Shown piece after piece: positions 51,544 through 63,921 of a stretch of 64,000 nt of DNA. Numbering within the stretch: position 1 is the stretch's first letter; the number at the start of each line of letters is the position of its first letter. The translations under genes were made by a program, and so were the position numbers. Origin of the DNA: Crossiella sp. CA-258035 (GTDB lineage Bacteria > Actinomycetota > Actinomycetes > Mycobacteriales > Pseudonocardiaceae); assembly GCF_030064675.1 (NCBI RefSeq), contig NZ_CP116413.1, positions 3,876,001-3,940,000 of the forward strand, in the 5' to 3' direction. The notes under the pieces were generated by a model. The model saw only the letters and a program-made list of their open reading frames with translations, was not told the origin of the DNA and did no database searches.

Positions 51544-52482
51544 ATGACCACCGCGGCGCCCAGGGCCGAGGGCCGGATCCGCACCTACGCGCGACTGGCC
51601 AAGCTGGACATCTTCGACTACTACCTGAGCCTGCCGCTGGTGCTGAGCCTGCTGCCGCTCGGGCTGCTCACCGATCCGCGGATCCTGGTGCTGCTGGGCC
51701 TGTTCCTGCTCGGCGAGGTGGTGCTGATGGCCTCGCTGGTGGCCTTCGACGACCTCACCGGGTACCGCGACGGCAGCGACGCGATCAACTACGGCCCGGA
51801 CGCCCCGGCCCGCCGGAAACTGCGGAAACCGTTGGTGGCCGGCACGTTGACCCCCGAGCAGGTGCGCCGGTTCGCCTGGGCCGCCTTCGCCACCGGGGCG
51901 CTGCTGTGGGCCGCGGCGGTGGGGCTGGCGCCGGAGCCGCCGCTGTGGGCGCTGGCGCTCACCGCACTGATGCTGGTGCTGTACCCGCAGTACTCCTACG
52001 GTCTCAAGCTCAGCTACATCGGCCTGCAGGAGTGCTACCTGGCCGCGATCGGCTGGGTGCTGGTGCTGGCCCCGTACGGACTGGCCGGGGGTGAGCTGAG
52101 CGGGCTGGTGCTGGTGCAGGCGGCGCTGTTCGGGCTGGGGCCGCTGCTGTTCGGGGTGTACTCCAACACCAACGACGTGCGCGGCGACCGGGCGGTCGGC
52201 CGGATCACGGTGGCCACCATGACCTCGGCGGCGGGCAACCGGCGGTTCGTGCTCGCGCTGACCCTGGCCGAGATGGCGCTCATCGTCGGCGCGCCGCTGC
52301 TCGGGCTCGTCCCGTGGTGGTTCGCCTTCGCGCTGGCGCCCACGCTGATCCTGCGCGGCTGGCAGTTCACCCTGGGCTTCCGGCACGGCGACATCCTGCG
52401 GGCGCGCCGGATGGGCATCCACGTGCACCGGATCACCACCGTGCTGCTGATCGTGGTCAACCTGGTGGTGCGGCAGTCATGA
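51544..52482 (+). CDS. UbiA-family prenyltransferase
   Basis: 312 residues with about eight membrane helices and the two Asp-rich loops of the family: FDDLTGYRDGSD (first motif variant) and NTNDVRGDRAVGR. It would transfer a polyprenyl or related group from a diphosphate donor, with Mg2+, to an acceptor in the membrane. I start at ATG 51544 because AAGGAG (51532-51537) lies just upstream; ATG 51529 would place that site inside the coding sequence. Family members include aromatic prenyltransferases and decaprenylphosphoryl-phosphoribose synthase. The acceptor is unknown. Confidence 0.85.
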   Translation: MTTAAPRAEGRIRTYARLAKLDIFDYYLSLPLVLSLLPLGLLTDPRILVLLGLFLLGEVVLMASLVAFDDLTGYRDGSDAINYGPDAPARRKLRKPLVAGTLTPEQVRRFAWAAFATGALLWAAAVGLAPEPPLWALALTALMLVLYPQYSYGLKLSYIGLQECYLAAIGWVLVLAPYGLAGGELSGLVLVQAALFGLGPLLFGVYSNTNDVRGDRAVGRITVATMTSAAGNRRFVLALTLAEMALIVGAPLLGLVPWWFAFALAPTLILRGWQFTLGFRHGDILRARRMGIHVHRITTVLLIVVNLVVRQS

Positions 52483-53783
52483 GCGGTGACCTGGACGTGG
52501 CGATCGTCGGGGCCGGGATCGGCGGACTGGCCCTGGCGCACACCCTCCGGCCGACCGGCCGCTCGGTCCGGGTGTTCGAGGCGGCCGAGCAGGTCGGCGG
52601 GCGGATGACCTCGGTGCGCGAGGACGGCTACACCATCGACACCGGGGCCGAGCAGATCTCCGGCCGCGGCTACCCCCAGACCTGGCGGCTGCTGGCCGAA
52701 CTGGGCGTGGATCCCGTTGCCGTGCCGAAGGTCCGGGCCGGGGTCGGGGTGTGGCGGAACGGACGGGCGCACCCCGGCGTGGCGGATCCGCGGGGACTGC
52801 TCACCGGGGCGGGACTGTCCTGGCGGGCCCGGCTGGACCTGGTGCGCCTGATGGCCACCGGCGCGAGCCGCGCGGGCGCGGACACCGTGGCCGAGTTCGC
52901 CGGCCGCTACCACCCCGACATCGGCGAGTACCTGCTGCAACCGGTCACCGGCGGGTTCTTCGGCTGGCGCCCGGAACACTCCGCGGTGGCCCCGTTCCTG
53001 GACCTGCTGCGCAGGGTCGGCCCGGCCAGTGGATGGCGCACCTACCGCGACGGCATGGACACCCTGGCCCGCCTGCTGGCCGAAGGACTCGACGTGGTCA
53101 CCGGCTGCCCGGTCCGGAAAGTGGTGGCCCGCGACGGGTTCGCCACGCTCACCACCGACGCGGGCCCGGTGACCGCGCGCACCGTGGTGCTGTGCCTGCC
53201 CGCTCCGCAGGCCCGCGCCCTCTACGCCAACCCGCCCGCGCGCGAACTGCCCTACCTGACGGCCAGCACCTACACGCCGATGCTCAAGGTCAGCTGCCTG
53301 CTCGACCGGCCGCTGGCCCCGCGCCGCGCCGGCCGGTTGTACTGCCTGCTGCTGCCCGAGCGGGAGGACGGGGTGCTCGGCGGCATCCTCGTCGACCACG
53401 CCAAACACCCGGACCGCGCGCCACCCGGCAGGGGACTGCTGACCCTGCTCGCCGCGCCCCGCGCCATCCCCGGCCTGCTGGACGCGCCAGAGGAGGAGGT
53501 GGTCGGCACACTGACCGGGGCCGCGGCGAGGTACGTGCCAGGACTGCGCGCGGCCACCATCTCCGCGCACAGCCACCGGTTCCGGCACGGACTGCCCGAG
53601 GCCACCCCGCTCGCGCTGCGGCTGCAACCGGCGTTCCTGCGCAGGCCGCCCAGCCCGGTGGAGTACGCGGGCGACTGGATCCTGGCCCGCCCCAACAGCG
53701 AGGCCGCCATCGAGAGCGCACTGCTGGCCGCACAACGAATCCAGGCCGCCTGCCCCCGCACCCGCCGAAGGGAGACCGCATGA
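52479..53783 (+). CDS. FAD-dependent amine-oxidase/protoporphyrinogen-oxidase-like protein
   Basis: 434 residues. The N-terminus has the FAD dinucleotide motif DVAIVGAGIGGLALAHTL and the GG motif (EQVGGRMTS). The C-terminus ends with the second FAD block PVEYAGDWILARPNSEAAIE, which is typical of this superfamily. It likely oxidises or desaturates a substrate related to the UbiA product, given the direct coupling. Relatives include carotenoid desaturases, protoporphyrinogen oxidases and amine oxidases, so the reaction is not fixed. Confidence 0.85.
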   Translation: MSGDLDVAIVGAGIGGLALAHTLRPTGRSVRVFEAAEQVGGRMTSVREDGYTIDTGAEQISGRGYPQTWRLLAELGVDPVAVPKVRAGVGVWRNGRAHPGVADPRGLLTGAGLSWRARLDLVRLMATGASRAGADTVAEFAGRYHPDIGEYLLQPVTGGFFGWRPEHSAVAPFLDLLRRVGPASGWRTYRDGMDTLARLLAEGLDVVTGCPVRKVVARDGFATLTTDAGPVTARTVVLCLPAPQARALYANPPARELPYLTASTYTPMLKVSCLLDRPLAPRRAGRLYCLLLPEREDGVLGGILVDHAKHPDRAPPGRGLLTLLAAPRAIPGLLDAPEEEVVGTLTGAAARYVPGLRAATISAHSHRFRHGLPEATPLALRLQPAFLRRPPSPVEYAGDWILARPNSEAAIESALLAAQRIQAACPRTRRRETA

Positions 53784-55348
53784 GACCGCACGACATGGGC
53801 GTGCTGTTCGAGGAGTGCGCCGAGCGTGGCTCCCGCACCCTGGTGCACCTGGACCGCCCCTTCGACATCGCCCCCGGCGTCACCACCTACGACCTGCCGG
53901 GACTGGCCGAACTGGTGCGCGCGGCGGCGGGCTGGCTGGCCGCGGCCGGGGTCCGGCGCGGCGAGCGGGTGGTCATCCTCAAGGACAACCACTGGGACTA
54001 CGACCTGCTGGCCTGCGCGGCCATCCGGCTCGGCGCGGTGCCCGCCCTGCTCTCCGGCCAGCTGCCGCCGGAGTCGGTGGAGGTGCTGCTCAAACGCCTC
54101 GACCCGGCCGTGCTGGTCACCACCGGCCGGCACCTGGCCACCGGGGACCTGCCCGCGCTGGCCCGCCGCACGCTCACCCTGGACCACGGCCCGGCCGGGG
54201 TGCTCACCTTGGACGACGTCCGGGGCCACCCCGCACCCGCCCCGTGCCGCCGCGCGGACGACGAGCCGCTGGTGATCAACCACACCTCGGGCACCACCGG
54301 GTTGCCGAAGCTGGTCACCCACTCCACCGCGACGATCATCGGGCGGCTGGCCCGGTTGGAGTCGATCCGTTGGCCGGTGCTCGGCACCCGCCGCAGCGAC
54401 ACCGTGGCCAGCGCCAGCTCCTTCGCCCACGGCCGCACCTTCTGCTGGACGGCCAGCGTGCTCTGCCTTGCCCCGCAACGGATCCTCATTCTCAGCGGCG
54501 AGCAGGACCAGGCGCTGCTGGCGGCACATCCGCCGACCACCCTGGAGGCGCTGCCGTCCTGGTTCGTCCGCCACCAGGGGCTCGCCCGTGAGCCGGACAA
54601 CCCGTTCCGGCGGGTCCGGCTCTACGTCAGCACCTACGACGCCATGCACCCACCCACCGTGCGCGCCTACCTGCACGCCTCCGCGCGCAAACGTCCACTG
54701 TGGATGCAGGGCTGGGGGCAGACCGAGACCGGACCGCTCACCTTCCGCTTCCTCACCAGGAAAGCACTGGCCCGGCGGGACGATCCGGAGCCGACCACCC
54801 GCAACCTCGGCCGTCCGCTGCCGGGACGAACCCGGCTGCGGGTGGTCGATCCCCGCACCTTCGCCCCGCTGCCGCCCGGCCGCACCGGACTGGTGCTGGC
54901 CCGCACCAGGGCCCGCTGTCTGGACTACGTCGGCGAGCCGGACCGCTTCGCCGCCAAGGACACCGACGGCTGGTGGAACACCGGCGACCTCGGCCAGCGC
55001 ACCCGCACCGGCGCGATCCTGTTCCTGGACCGCGAGGTCGACCAGACCCCGGAGCTCAGCTGCGTGCGCACCGAGGACCTGCTGGAGGAACGGCTGCCGG
55101 AGGTGCTGGAGGCCGTGGTGCTCGGCGTGCGCGGACAGCCGCCGATCCCGGTGCTGGTCACCGCGAACGGCACCCTGTCCGAACTCGCCTGGCGACGGGC
55201 CATCCGCGACCTGCCTGCCATGGCCGGCCCGGTCCCGCTCACCTGGGCGGAGGTGCCGCGCACCGGCACCGGCAAGGTCCGGCGGCAGGAGCTGCTCGAG
55301 CGACTCCTCGGCAGGGCGGAACGGCACGGCAGCGGGCGCTGGACATGA
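53780..55348 (+). CDS. Adenylate-forming enzyme (class I AMP ligase) with degenerate A8 region
   Basis: 522 residues. It has the P-loop A3 motif INHTSGTTGLPKLVTHS, A5 (GWGQTETGP) and A7 (WWNTGDLGQ), then the hinge where LFLDREVDQTPE replaces the usual GRxDD and the C-terminal Lys in GTGKVRRQELL. It would activate a carboxylate as acyl-AMP and pass it to CoA or an amine. The weak A8 suggests either an unusual acceptor or impaired rotation. No carrier-protein gene lies nearby. Confidence 0.84.
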   Translation: MRPHDMGVLFEECAERGSRTLVHLDRPFDIAPGVTTYDLPGLAELVRAAAGWLAAAGVRRGERVVILKDNHWDYDLLACAAIRLGAVPALLSGQLPPESVEVLLKRLDPAVLVTTGRHLATGDLPALARRTLTLDHGPAGVLTLDDVRGHPAPAPCRRADDEPLVINHTSGTTGLPKLVTHSTATIIGRLARLESIRWPVLGTRRSDTVASASSFAHGRTFCWTASVLCLAPQRILILSGEQDQALLAAHPPTTLEALPSWFVRHQGLAREPDNPFRRVRLYVSTYDAMHPPTVRAYLHASARKRPLWMQGWGQTETGPLTFRFLTRKALARRDDPEPTTRNLGRPLPGRTRLRVVDPRTFAPLPPGRTGLVLARTRARCLDYVGEPDRFAAKDTDGWWNTGDLGQRTRTGAILFLDREVDQTPELSCVRTEDLLEERLPEVLEAVVLGVRGQPPIPVLVTANGTLSELAWRRAIRDLPAMAGPVPLTWAEVPRTGTGKVRRQELLERLLGRAERHGSGRWT

Positions 55349-56127
55349 GCGCGCCCGCCTTCTCCGACAACACCAGCGCGCACGCCGCCGACCAGCACCG
55401 CTGCCTGGCCGAGGCCTACGACCCCATCACCCGCGCCCGGCTGCTCCAGGCCGGGGTGGGTGGCGGCTGGCGCTGCCTGGAGGTGGGCGCGGGCAACGGC
55501 AGCGTGGCGAGCTGGCTGGCCGAGCGGGTCGGGCCCGGCGGCTGGGTTCTGGCCACCGACCTCAACCCCCGGCACCTGGTCACCAGGCCCCGGCTTTCCG
55601 TGCTGCGCCACGACATCCGGCACGATCCGCTGCCCGAGGCCGCCTTCGACCTGGTGCACGCCCGCCAGGTGCTGCCGCTGCTGCCGGAGCGGATCCCGGT
55701 GCTGCACCGGATGATCGGCGCGCTGCGCCCCGGCGGCCTGCTGCAACTCGACGACCTAGACATCGGCTACGGTCCCGCCCTGCTCACCCCGGACCGGCGC
55801 GGAGCCCAGCTGTACCAACGCTTCCTGGCCGCCAAGGCCGAGGCGATGGCCGCCACCGGCGGCGACGGCTGCTGGGGCAGCCGGGCCGCCGAGGCGATGC
55901 GGGCCGCCGGGCTGGTCGAGGTCGACCCGGTCCCGCACCTGACCCAGTGGCATCCGGGCTCACCGGGGGTGCGACTCCAGATCAACCACACCCACCGATT
56001 GCGAGAACTCTTGCTGGCGGCCGGAATGACCGAGCAGGACCTGACCGAACTCCGTGCCCTGCTGACCCATCCCGGGTTCCGCGCGGCCTCCCCGGTGTTC
56101 TACTCGGTGCAGGGGAGGCGGCCGTGA
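55345..56127 (+). CDS. SAM-dependent methyltransferase
   Basis: 260 residues of the class I fold: AdoMet-binding LEVGAGNGSVASWLAERVG, acidic VLATDLNPRHL, and FDLVHARQVLPLLP. The rest is compatible with a small-molecule O- or N-methyltransferase. It begins on the ATGA of the ligase. The methyl acceptor is not evident; the operon context suggests the same final product. Confidence 0.88.
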   Translation: MSAPAFSDNTSAHAADQHRCLAEAYDPITRARLLQAGVGGGWRCLEVGAGNGSVASWLAERVGPGGWVLATDLNPRHLVTRPRLSVLRHDIRHDPLPEAAFDLVHARQVLPLLPERIPVLHRMIGALRPGGLLQLDDLDIGYGPALLTPDRRGAQLYQRFLAAKAEAMAATGGDGCWGSRAAEAMRAAGLVEVDPVPHLTQWHPGSPGVRLQINHTHRLRELLLAAGMTEQDLTELRALLTHPGFRAASPVFYSVQGRRP

Positions 56128-57803
56128 GCCCGCTCCGGCAGGCCACCGAGGCCGCGGCCGCACGCATCCTGGCCTGGCGTCAGCTGCACGCCATGGGTGT
56201 GCGGGACCAGGAGGCCGAGTGCGTGCTGGACTGGGCGGGACCGGTGGCCGCGCCGCTGGTGGACGAGACCACCGTGCAGGCCGCCTGCGGCATCGCGCAC
56301 GTGCACGGCCGCCGCTTCGGCAGGCCGACCCTGCTCAACGTCGACTACGCCACCGTGGTCGCGGGCGTGCTCGCCACCCAGGGGGTGCTGGCCATGCTGG
56401 TGGCCCGGCGCCGGGGGCTGTCGCTGCGCCGGGTGGAGACCTCGGTGGCGCAGGCCGCGTTGCTGTCGGTCTCGCAGTACCTGGCCGCCAGCACCACGGC
56501 CGACGACTGGGCCGAACCCCTGCTGCCCGGCGGGCCGCCGTTCGTCTCCGCCGACGGCGCGCGGTTCGAGCTGGAGACCTTCGAAGCCGAGCGCTGGCAC
56601 CGGTTCTGGACCGTGCTGGCCGCGGACCCGGCCGCCGTCCGGGCCGGCTGGCGGCCGTTCCAGCACCGCTACGCCACCGCCACCTGCCCACTGCCCGAAC
56701 CGCTGTTCCGGGCCGCCAACGGCGTCTCCCTCGGCGCGATCGAGGCCGCCGCCGACCTGGCCGGGGTCAGCGTGCTGCGGTTGAGCCCGGCCGAGCGCTC
56801 CCTGGCCGACCTGCCGCCCTGGCAGCTCACCCCACTGGGCCCGGCCGACCGGTCGGCACGGCCGGTGGCCCGGCTGGCACCGCTGGACGGGCTGGTGGTG
56901 ATCGAGGCCGGGCGACGGTTGCAGGGTCCACTGGCCGGGCACCTGCTGCGGTTGCTGGGCGCCACCGTGATCAGGGTCGAACCGCCGGGCGGGGACCTGC
57001 TGCGCGGCATGCCGCCGATGGCCGGGGACACCTCGGCCCGGTTCCGCGCGATCAACGACGGCAAACAGGTGGTGCGCCTGGACCTGCACTCCCCGGCCGG
57101 ACGAGACGGGCTGCTGGCGCTGGCCGCTGGGGCGGATGTGTTCCTGCACAACTGGGCGCCCGGCAAGGCCGCCCAGCTGCGCCTGGACGCCGAGGACCTG
57201 GTCAGGGTGAAACCGGGCCTGGTCTACGCCTGGGCCTCGGGCTGGGGCGCGGAACTGGGTGCCCGGCCGCCGCTGGGCACCGACTTCATGGTGCAGGCCT
57301 ACAGCGGGCTGGCCGCCGAGGTCCGGCCGCCGAGGGAACCGGCGACCACCTCGCTGATGACGCTCACCGACATCCTGGGCGGCCTGGTGTGCGCCCAGGG
57401 CGTGCTGGCCGGGCTGCTGGCCCGCTTCCGCGAGGGCAGGGGCCGCCGGGTCGACTCCTCGCTGCTGTCCGCGGCCGCGGTGCTGCGCAGGCTGCCGCGC
57501 ACCCCGCGCCGCGAACCACTGTCCACAGTGGACGGCTGGCTGGCCGTCTCGGCCGATCCCCAGCACGGCCCGGCGGCGGCCAGGGCCTTCGAACTGCCCC
57601 ACCCGCCCGGCTACGCCCAGCTCGTGCTGCGCTGCGCCCGCAGGCCCACCGCCTTCTGGCTGGACCGGCTGGCCGCGCTCGGGGTGCCGGCCACCGCGGT
57701 GTGCACCGATCTGGCCACGCTGTCCGGCGACCCCAGGTTCGAGCAGGTGCTGCGGCAAGCCGACGGCTACCTCGCCCCCACCGCGCCCTGGACGTTCACA
57801 TGA
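56124..57803 (+). CDS. CoA-transferase family III (CaiB/BaiF) protein
   Basis: 559 residues, longer than the usual 380-430. The C-terminal two-thirds begins LDGLVVIEAGRRLQGPLAGH and contains LLGATVIRVEPPGGD, FLHNWAPGKA and VKPGLVYAWASGWG, then the GTDFMVQAYSG block, all typical of CaiB. About 240 N-terminal residues resemble part of another CoA-transferase half, so this may be a fused, partly degenerate tandem. AGGGGAGG precedes GTG 56124. Together with the two ligases it points to CoA-thioester chemistry in the pathway. It contains a CTGTCCACAGTGGAC motif (57519). Confidence 0.85.
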   Translation: MSPLRQATEAAAARILAWRQLHAMGVRDQEAECVLDWAGPVAAPLVDETTVQAACGIAHVHGRRFGRPTLLNVDYATVVAGVLATQGVLAMLVARRRGLSLRRVETSVAQAALLSVSQYLAASTTADDWAEPLLPGGPPFVSADGARFELETFEAERWHRFWTVLAADPAAVRAGWRPFQHRYATATCPLPEPLFRAANGVSLGAIEAAADLAGVSVLRLSPAERSLADLPPWQLTPLGPADRSARPVARLAPLDGLVVIEAGRRLQGPLAGHLLRLLGATVIRVEPPGGDLLRGMPPMAGDTSARFRAINDGKQVVRLDLHSPAGRDGLLALAAGADVFLHNWAPGKAAQLRLDAEDLVRVKPGLVYAWASGWGAELGARPPLGTDFMVQAYSGLAAEVRPPREPATTSLMTLTDILGGLVCAQGVLAGLLARFREGRGRRVDSSLLSAAAVLRRLPRTPRREPLSTVDGWLAVSADPQHGPAAARAFELPHPPGYAQLVLRCARRPTAFWLDRLAALGVPATAVCTDLATLSGDPRFEQVLRQADGYLAPTAPWTFT

Positions 57804-59386
57804 GCTGGACCTCGAACAACGGCATCGTGCTGCGCGACCTGGTGCCGCAGGCGCTGCGCAGGCAGTGGGTCCGCGAAGGATGGTGCCCCGACCAGGACAT
57901 CCACACCGCCTTCACCCACCAGGTCCAAGCCCACCCGGACCGGCCCGCGGTCGTCGACGAGCAGGGCTGCCTGGACTACCGGTCCCTGGACCGCGAGGTC
58001 CGCCGGATCGCCACCGCGCTGCGCGCCGCCGGACTGGGCCCCCGGGACATCATCGGCATCCACCTGCCGAACGGCCGGTCGGCCGTCGCCGCCGAACTGG
58101 CCGTGGCCGCACTCGGCGCGGTGTCCCTGCCCTACCCGTACGGCCGTGGCAGGCGCGACTCGCTCAGCCTGCTCGGCCGCGCCCGCGCCGCCGCGCTGAT
58201 CACCCTCGCCCGTGCCGACCTGCCCACGCCGTGCCCGGTGTTCACCTTCGGCCCCGCCGCCGGGGACGCGGTCTCCCTCGACCGGGCCCCGGTGCCCGCG
58301 GAGCCCTGGTCCCCGCCGCCGGTGGACCCGGACGGCCCGGCCCGCATCCTGGTCACCTCCGGCACCGAGGCCGAGCCGAAGATGATCGCCTACTCGCACA
58401 ACGCCTTCCTCGGTGGCCGGGCGAGCTACCTCCGAGCCCTGCACGACGGCGACGCCCCGATGCGCAACCTGCTGCTGGCCCCGCTGGCCTCCGCCTACGG
58501 CTCCCTCGGCGTCCCGGTCACCCTGGCCGCGCTCGGCGGAACCCTTCAGCTGCGCCGCGGGTTCGACCCGGCCGAGGTCCTGCGCGCGATCACCGAGCAC
58601 CGGCCGACGCACCTGTTCGCCGTGCCGGTCATGCTGCGCCGCCTGCTCGACCACCCGCGGTCCGCCACCGAGGACACCTCCTCGCTGCGCGCGGTGGTCT
58701 CCAGCTCGGCCGCGTTCCCGCTCACCCTGCTCGACGGCTGTCGCGACCGCCTGTGCGCCAACGTGATCACCGTCTACGGCTCGGCCGACGGCGTCAACTG
58801 CCACACCGCCCGCACCGGCGCCACGCCGGCCACCGGCACCGGCCTGCCCGACCCCGCGGTCGCCCAGATCCAGATCCGCACCCCGGCCGGCCGCGTCCTG
58901 CCGCGCGGCGAGGACGGCGAGATCTGCGCCCTCGGCCCGATGACACCCCTGTGCTACGTGGCCGCGCCCGAGCTGGACGCGGCCTACCGGCCGGGCGGCT
59001 GGGTCCGCACCGGCGACCTGGGCCACCTGGACCACCACGGGCGGTTGCACGTCTCCGGCCGGACCAAGCAGGTGGTCAACCGCGGCGGCTTCAACATCAG
59101 CCCCGCCGAGGTCGAACACCACCTGGACACCCATCCGGACGTGGCCGAGGTGGCCTGCGTGCCGGTGCCCGACCCGGAACTGGGCGAACGACTGGCCGCC
59201 TGCCTCGCGCAGCGGCCGGGCAGCGCCCCGCTGACCCTGCCGGTGCTGACCAGGTACCTGGAGGAGGAGCGGGGGCTGGAACGCCGGAAGCTGCCCGAAC
59301 TGCTGGTGGTGCTGCCCGAGCTGCCGCTGGGACCGACCGGCAAGGTGTGCAGGCACACGCTGACCGCCCTCGCCGCCGACCGCTGA
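57800..59386 (+). CDS. Acyl-CoA synthetase-type AMP ligase (second)
   Basis: 528 residues: A3 motif ILVTSGTEAEPKMIAYSH (the TEAEPK form instead of TTGxPK), A5 VYGSADGVNC, A7 RTGDLGHLD, a normal A8 (SGRTKQVVNRGGFNISPAEV) and Lys in LGPTGKVCRHT. With complete A8 and A10 motifs it looks like a working acyl-CoA synthetase, in contrast to the other ligase. Probably activates a carboxylic acid that CaiB then moves between acids. Last gene of the operon. Confidence 0.87.
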   Translation: MSWTSNNGIVLRDLVPQALRRQWVREGWCPDQDIHTAFTHQVQAHPDRPAVVDEQGCLDYRSLDREVRRIATALRAAGLGPRDIIGIHLPNGRSAVAAELAVAALGAVSLPYPYGRGRRDSLSLLGRARAAALITLARADLPTPCPVFTFGPAAGDAVSLDRAPVPAEPWSPPPVDPDGPARILVTSGTEAEPKMIAYSHNAFLGGRASYLRALHDGDAPMRNLLLAPLASAYGSLGVPVTLAALGGTLQLRRGFDPAEVLRAITEHRPTHLFAVPVMLRRLLDHPRSATEDTSSLRAVVSSSAAFPLTLLDGCRDRLCANVITVYGSADGVNCHTARTGATPATGTGLPDPAVAQIQIRTPAGRVLPRGEDGEICALGPMTPLCYVAAPELDAAYRPGGWVRTGDLGHLDHHGRLHVSGRTKQVVNRGGFNISPAEVEHHLDTHPDVAEVACVPVPDPELGERLAACLAQRPGSAPLTLPVLTRYLEEERGLERRKLPELLVVLPELPLGPTGKVCRHTLTALAADR

Positions 59387-62554
<3,168 letters not shown>

Positions 62555-62575
62555 CCGGTGCGCGATCATGGCGGT

Positions 62576-63508
62576 ATGACGCTCAAGACAGGCATGCTGG
62601 AGGTCGGCGACGGTCATTCGCTGAACTGGGAGGTCTCGGGCAACCCCGGCGGCAAACCGGCCGTCGTGCTGCACGGCGGTCCGGGGTCGGGCAGCTCGCC
62701 GGCCAGGCGGGGCCTGTTCGACCCGGACCGCTACCTCGTGGTCCAGTTCGACCAGCGCAACTCCGGTCGCAGCACCCCGTCGGCGACCGACCCGGTGGTC
62801 GACCTGTCGGCCAACACCACCCAGCACCTCATCGCCGACATCGAGGCCCTGCGGGTGCACCTGGGCCTCGAGCGCTGGCTGGTGTGGGGCGGCTCGTGGG
62901 GCGTCACCCTCGCGCTCGCCTACGCGCAGGAACATCCGGAACGGGTGACCGAACTGGTGCTCGCGGCCGTGACCAACGGCGACCGCCGCGACACCGACTG
63001 GATCACCCGCGACATGGGCCGCGTCTTCCCGCGCGAGTGGGAACGCTTCCGCGCTGGCGTGCCCGCCGCCGAACGCGACGGCGACCTGTCCGCCGCCTAC
63101 AGCAAGCTGCTCCACAACCCCGACCCGGAGGTCCGCGCCCAGGCCGCCCGCGGGTGGTGTGAGTGGGAGGACACGCACATGTCGCTGGCCCCCGACGCCG
63201 CACCCAGCCTGTCGGTCGCCGACCCGGCATTCCAGCTGGCCTTCGCCCGCATCGTCACCCACTACTGGTCCCACGGCTGCTTCCTGGCGGAGGGACAGCT
63301 ACAGCGCGACATCGAGCGGCTGCACGGGATTCCGGCCGTGCTGATCCACGGCCGCTACGACGTCAGCAGCCCCCTCGGCACAGCCTGGGCACTGCACCGG
63401 GCCTGGCCCGGCAGCGAACTGGTGGTCCTCGACGACACCGGTCACAGCGGCGGCGGCATGACCGCGGCGATCATCGCCGCCACCGACCGGTTCGCCCGCG
63501 GCCAGTAG
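62576..63508 (+). CDS. pip: Prolyl aminopeptidase-like alpha/beta hydrolase
   Basis: 310 residues. HGGPGSGSS is the oxyanion motif and GGSWGVTLA the nucleophile elbow, followed by the family block FPREWERF and DRYLVVQFDQRNSGRS near the N-terminus, with the His in DDTGHSGGG. This matches the S33 prolyl iminopeptidase group, which removes N-terminal proline. ATG 62576 is 21 bases after the lacZ stop, so co-transcription is possible; the ribosome site is weak. Confidence 0.9.
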   Translation: MTLKTGMLEVGDGHSLNWEVSGNPGGKPAVVLHGGPGSGSSPARRGLFDPDRYLVVQFDQRNSGRSTPSATDPVVDLSANTTQHLIADIEALRVHLGLERWLVWGGSWGVTLALAYAQEHPERVTELVLAAVTNGDRRDTDWITRDMGRVFPREWERFRAGVPAAERDGDLSAAYSKLLHNPDPEVRAQAARGWCEWEDTHMSLAPDAAPSLSVADPAFQLAFARIVTHYWSHGCFLAEGQLQRDIERLHGIPAVLIHGRYDVSSPLGTAWALHRAWPGSELVVLDDTGHSGGGMTAAIIAATDRFARGQ

Positions 63509-63528
63509 ATCGAGGTCGACGACTTCGG

Positions 63529-63921
63529 TCAGCGGGCCGCCACCAGCGCCGCGAACGCGCTGGCATGGCTGCGCCAGTTCCGCTCCCCACCGTCCCCCGC
63601 CCACCGCTGCCCCAACCGGTTGAGCGGATCCCACCCCCGCCCCCAGATCGCCTCCGCCTGCCGGGCCAGACAATCCCCGCCGCTCCCGGTAGCCCGGGTG
63701 GTGGCGGTGGTGGCCAGTCGGGTCGCGGCGGCGCCGTAGCGGGGTTCGCCGGGATTGCCTTGCGCCCCAACGAACCGCCGTCCGGCCAGCTTCGGCCCTC
63801 GTCCCAGGACCGGTCCAGCCACACCCCGTCACCCGCCCGGCCCCCGGTGATGTCGGCGCAGGGGAGCGGCACCGAGCAGCAGCGCCGCCGCCAGGGCCGA
63901 GGACACTCGTCGCCACCGCAT
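63529..63921 (-). pseudogene. Frameshifted secreted-protein gene
   Basis: ATG 63921 opens a good signal peptide (MRWRRVSSALAAALLLGAAP) but the frame ends after 30 codons. A second frame from there reads GDGVWLDRSWDEGRSWPDGG and SLGRKAIPAN, a pattern I know from secreted glycoside-hydrolase-like proteins. A third frame reads YGAAATRLATTATTRATGSG, CLARQAEAIWGRGWDPLNRL and reaches a stop at 63529. All three pieces are colinear, so at least two indels have broken one gene, or the sequence has errors here. The remaining 63922-64000 holds nothing I can name. Confidence 0.55.

Noticed and set aside
54468-56123. A long reading frame fused ahead of the CaiB gene
   Set aside because: The part before 56124 is a shadow of the ligase and methyltransferase genes; GTG 56124 has an AGGGGAGG site and starts the conserved protein.
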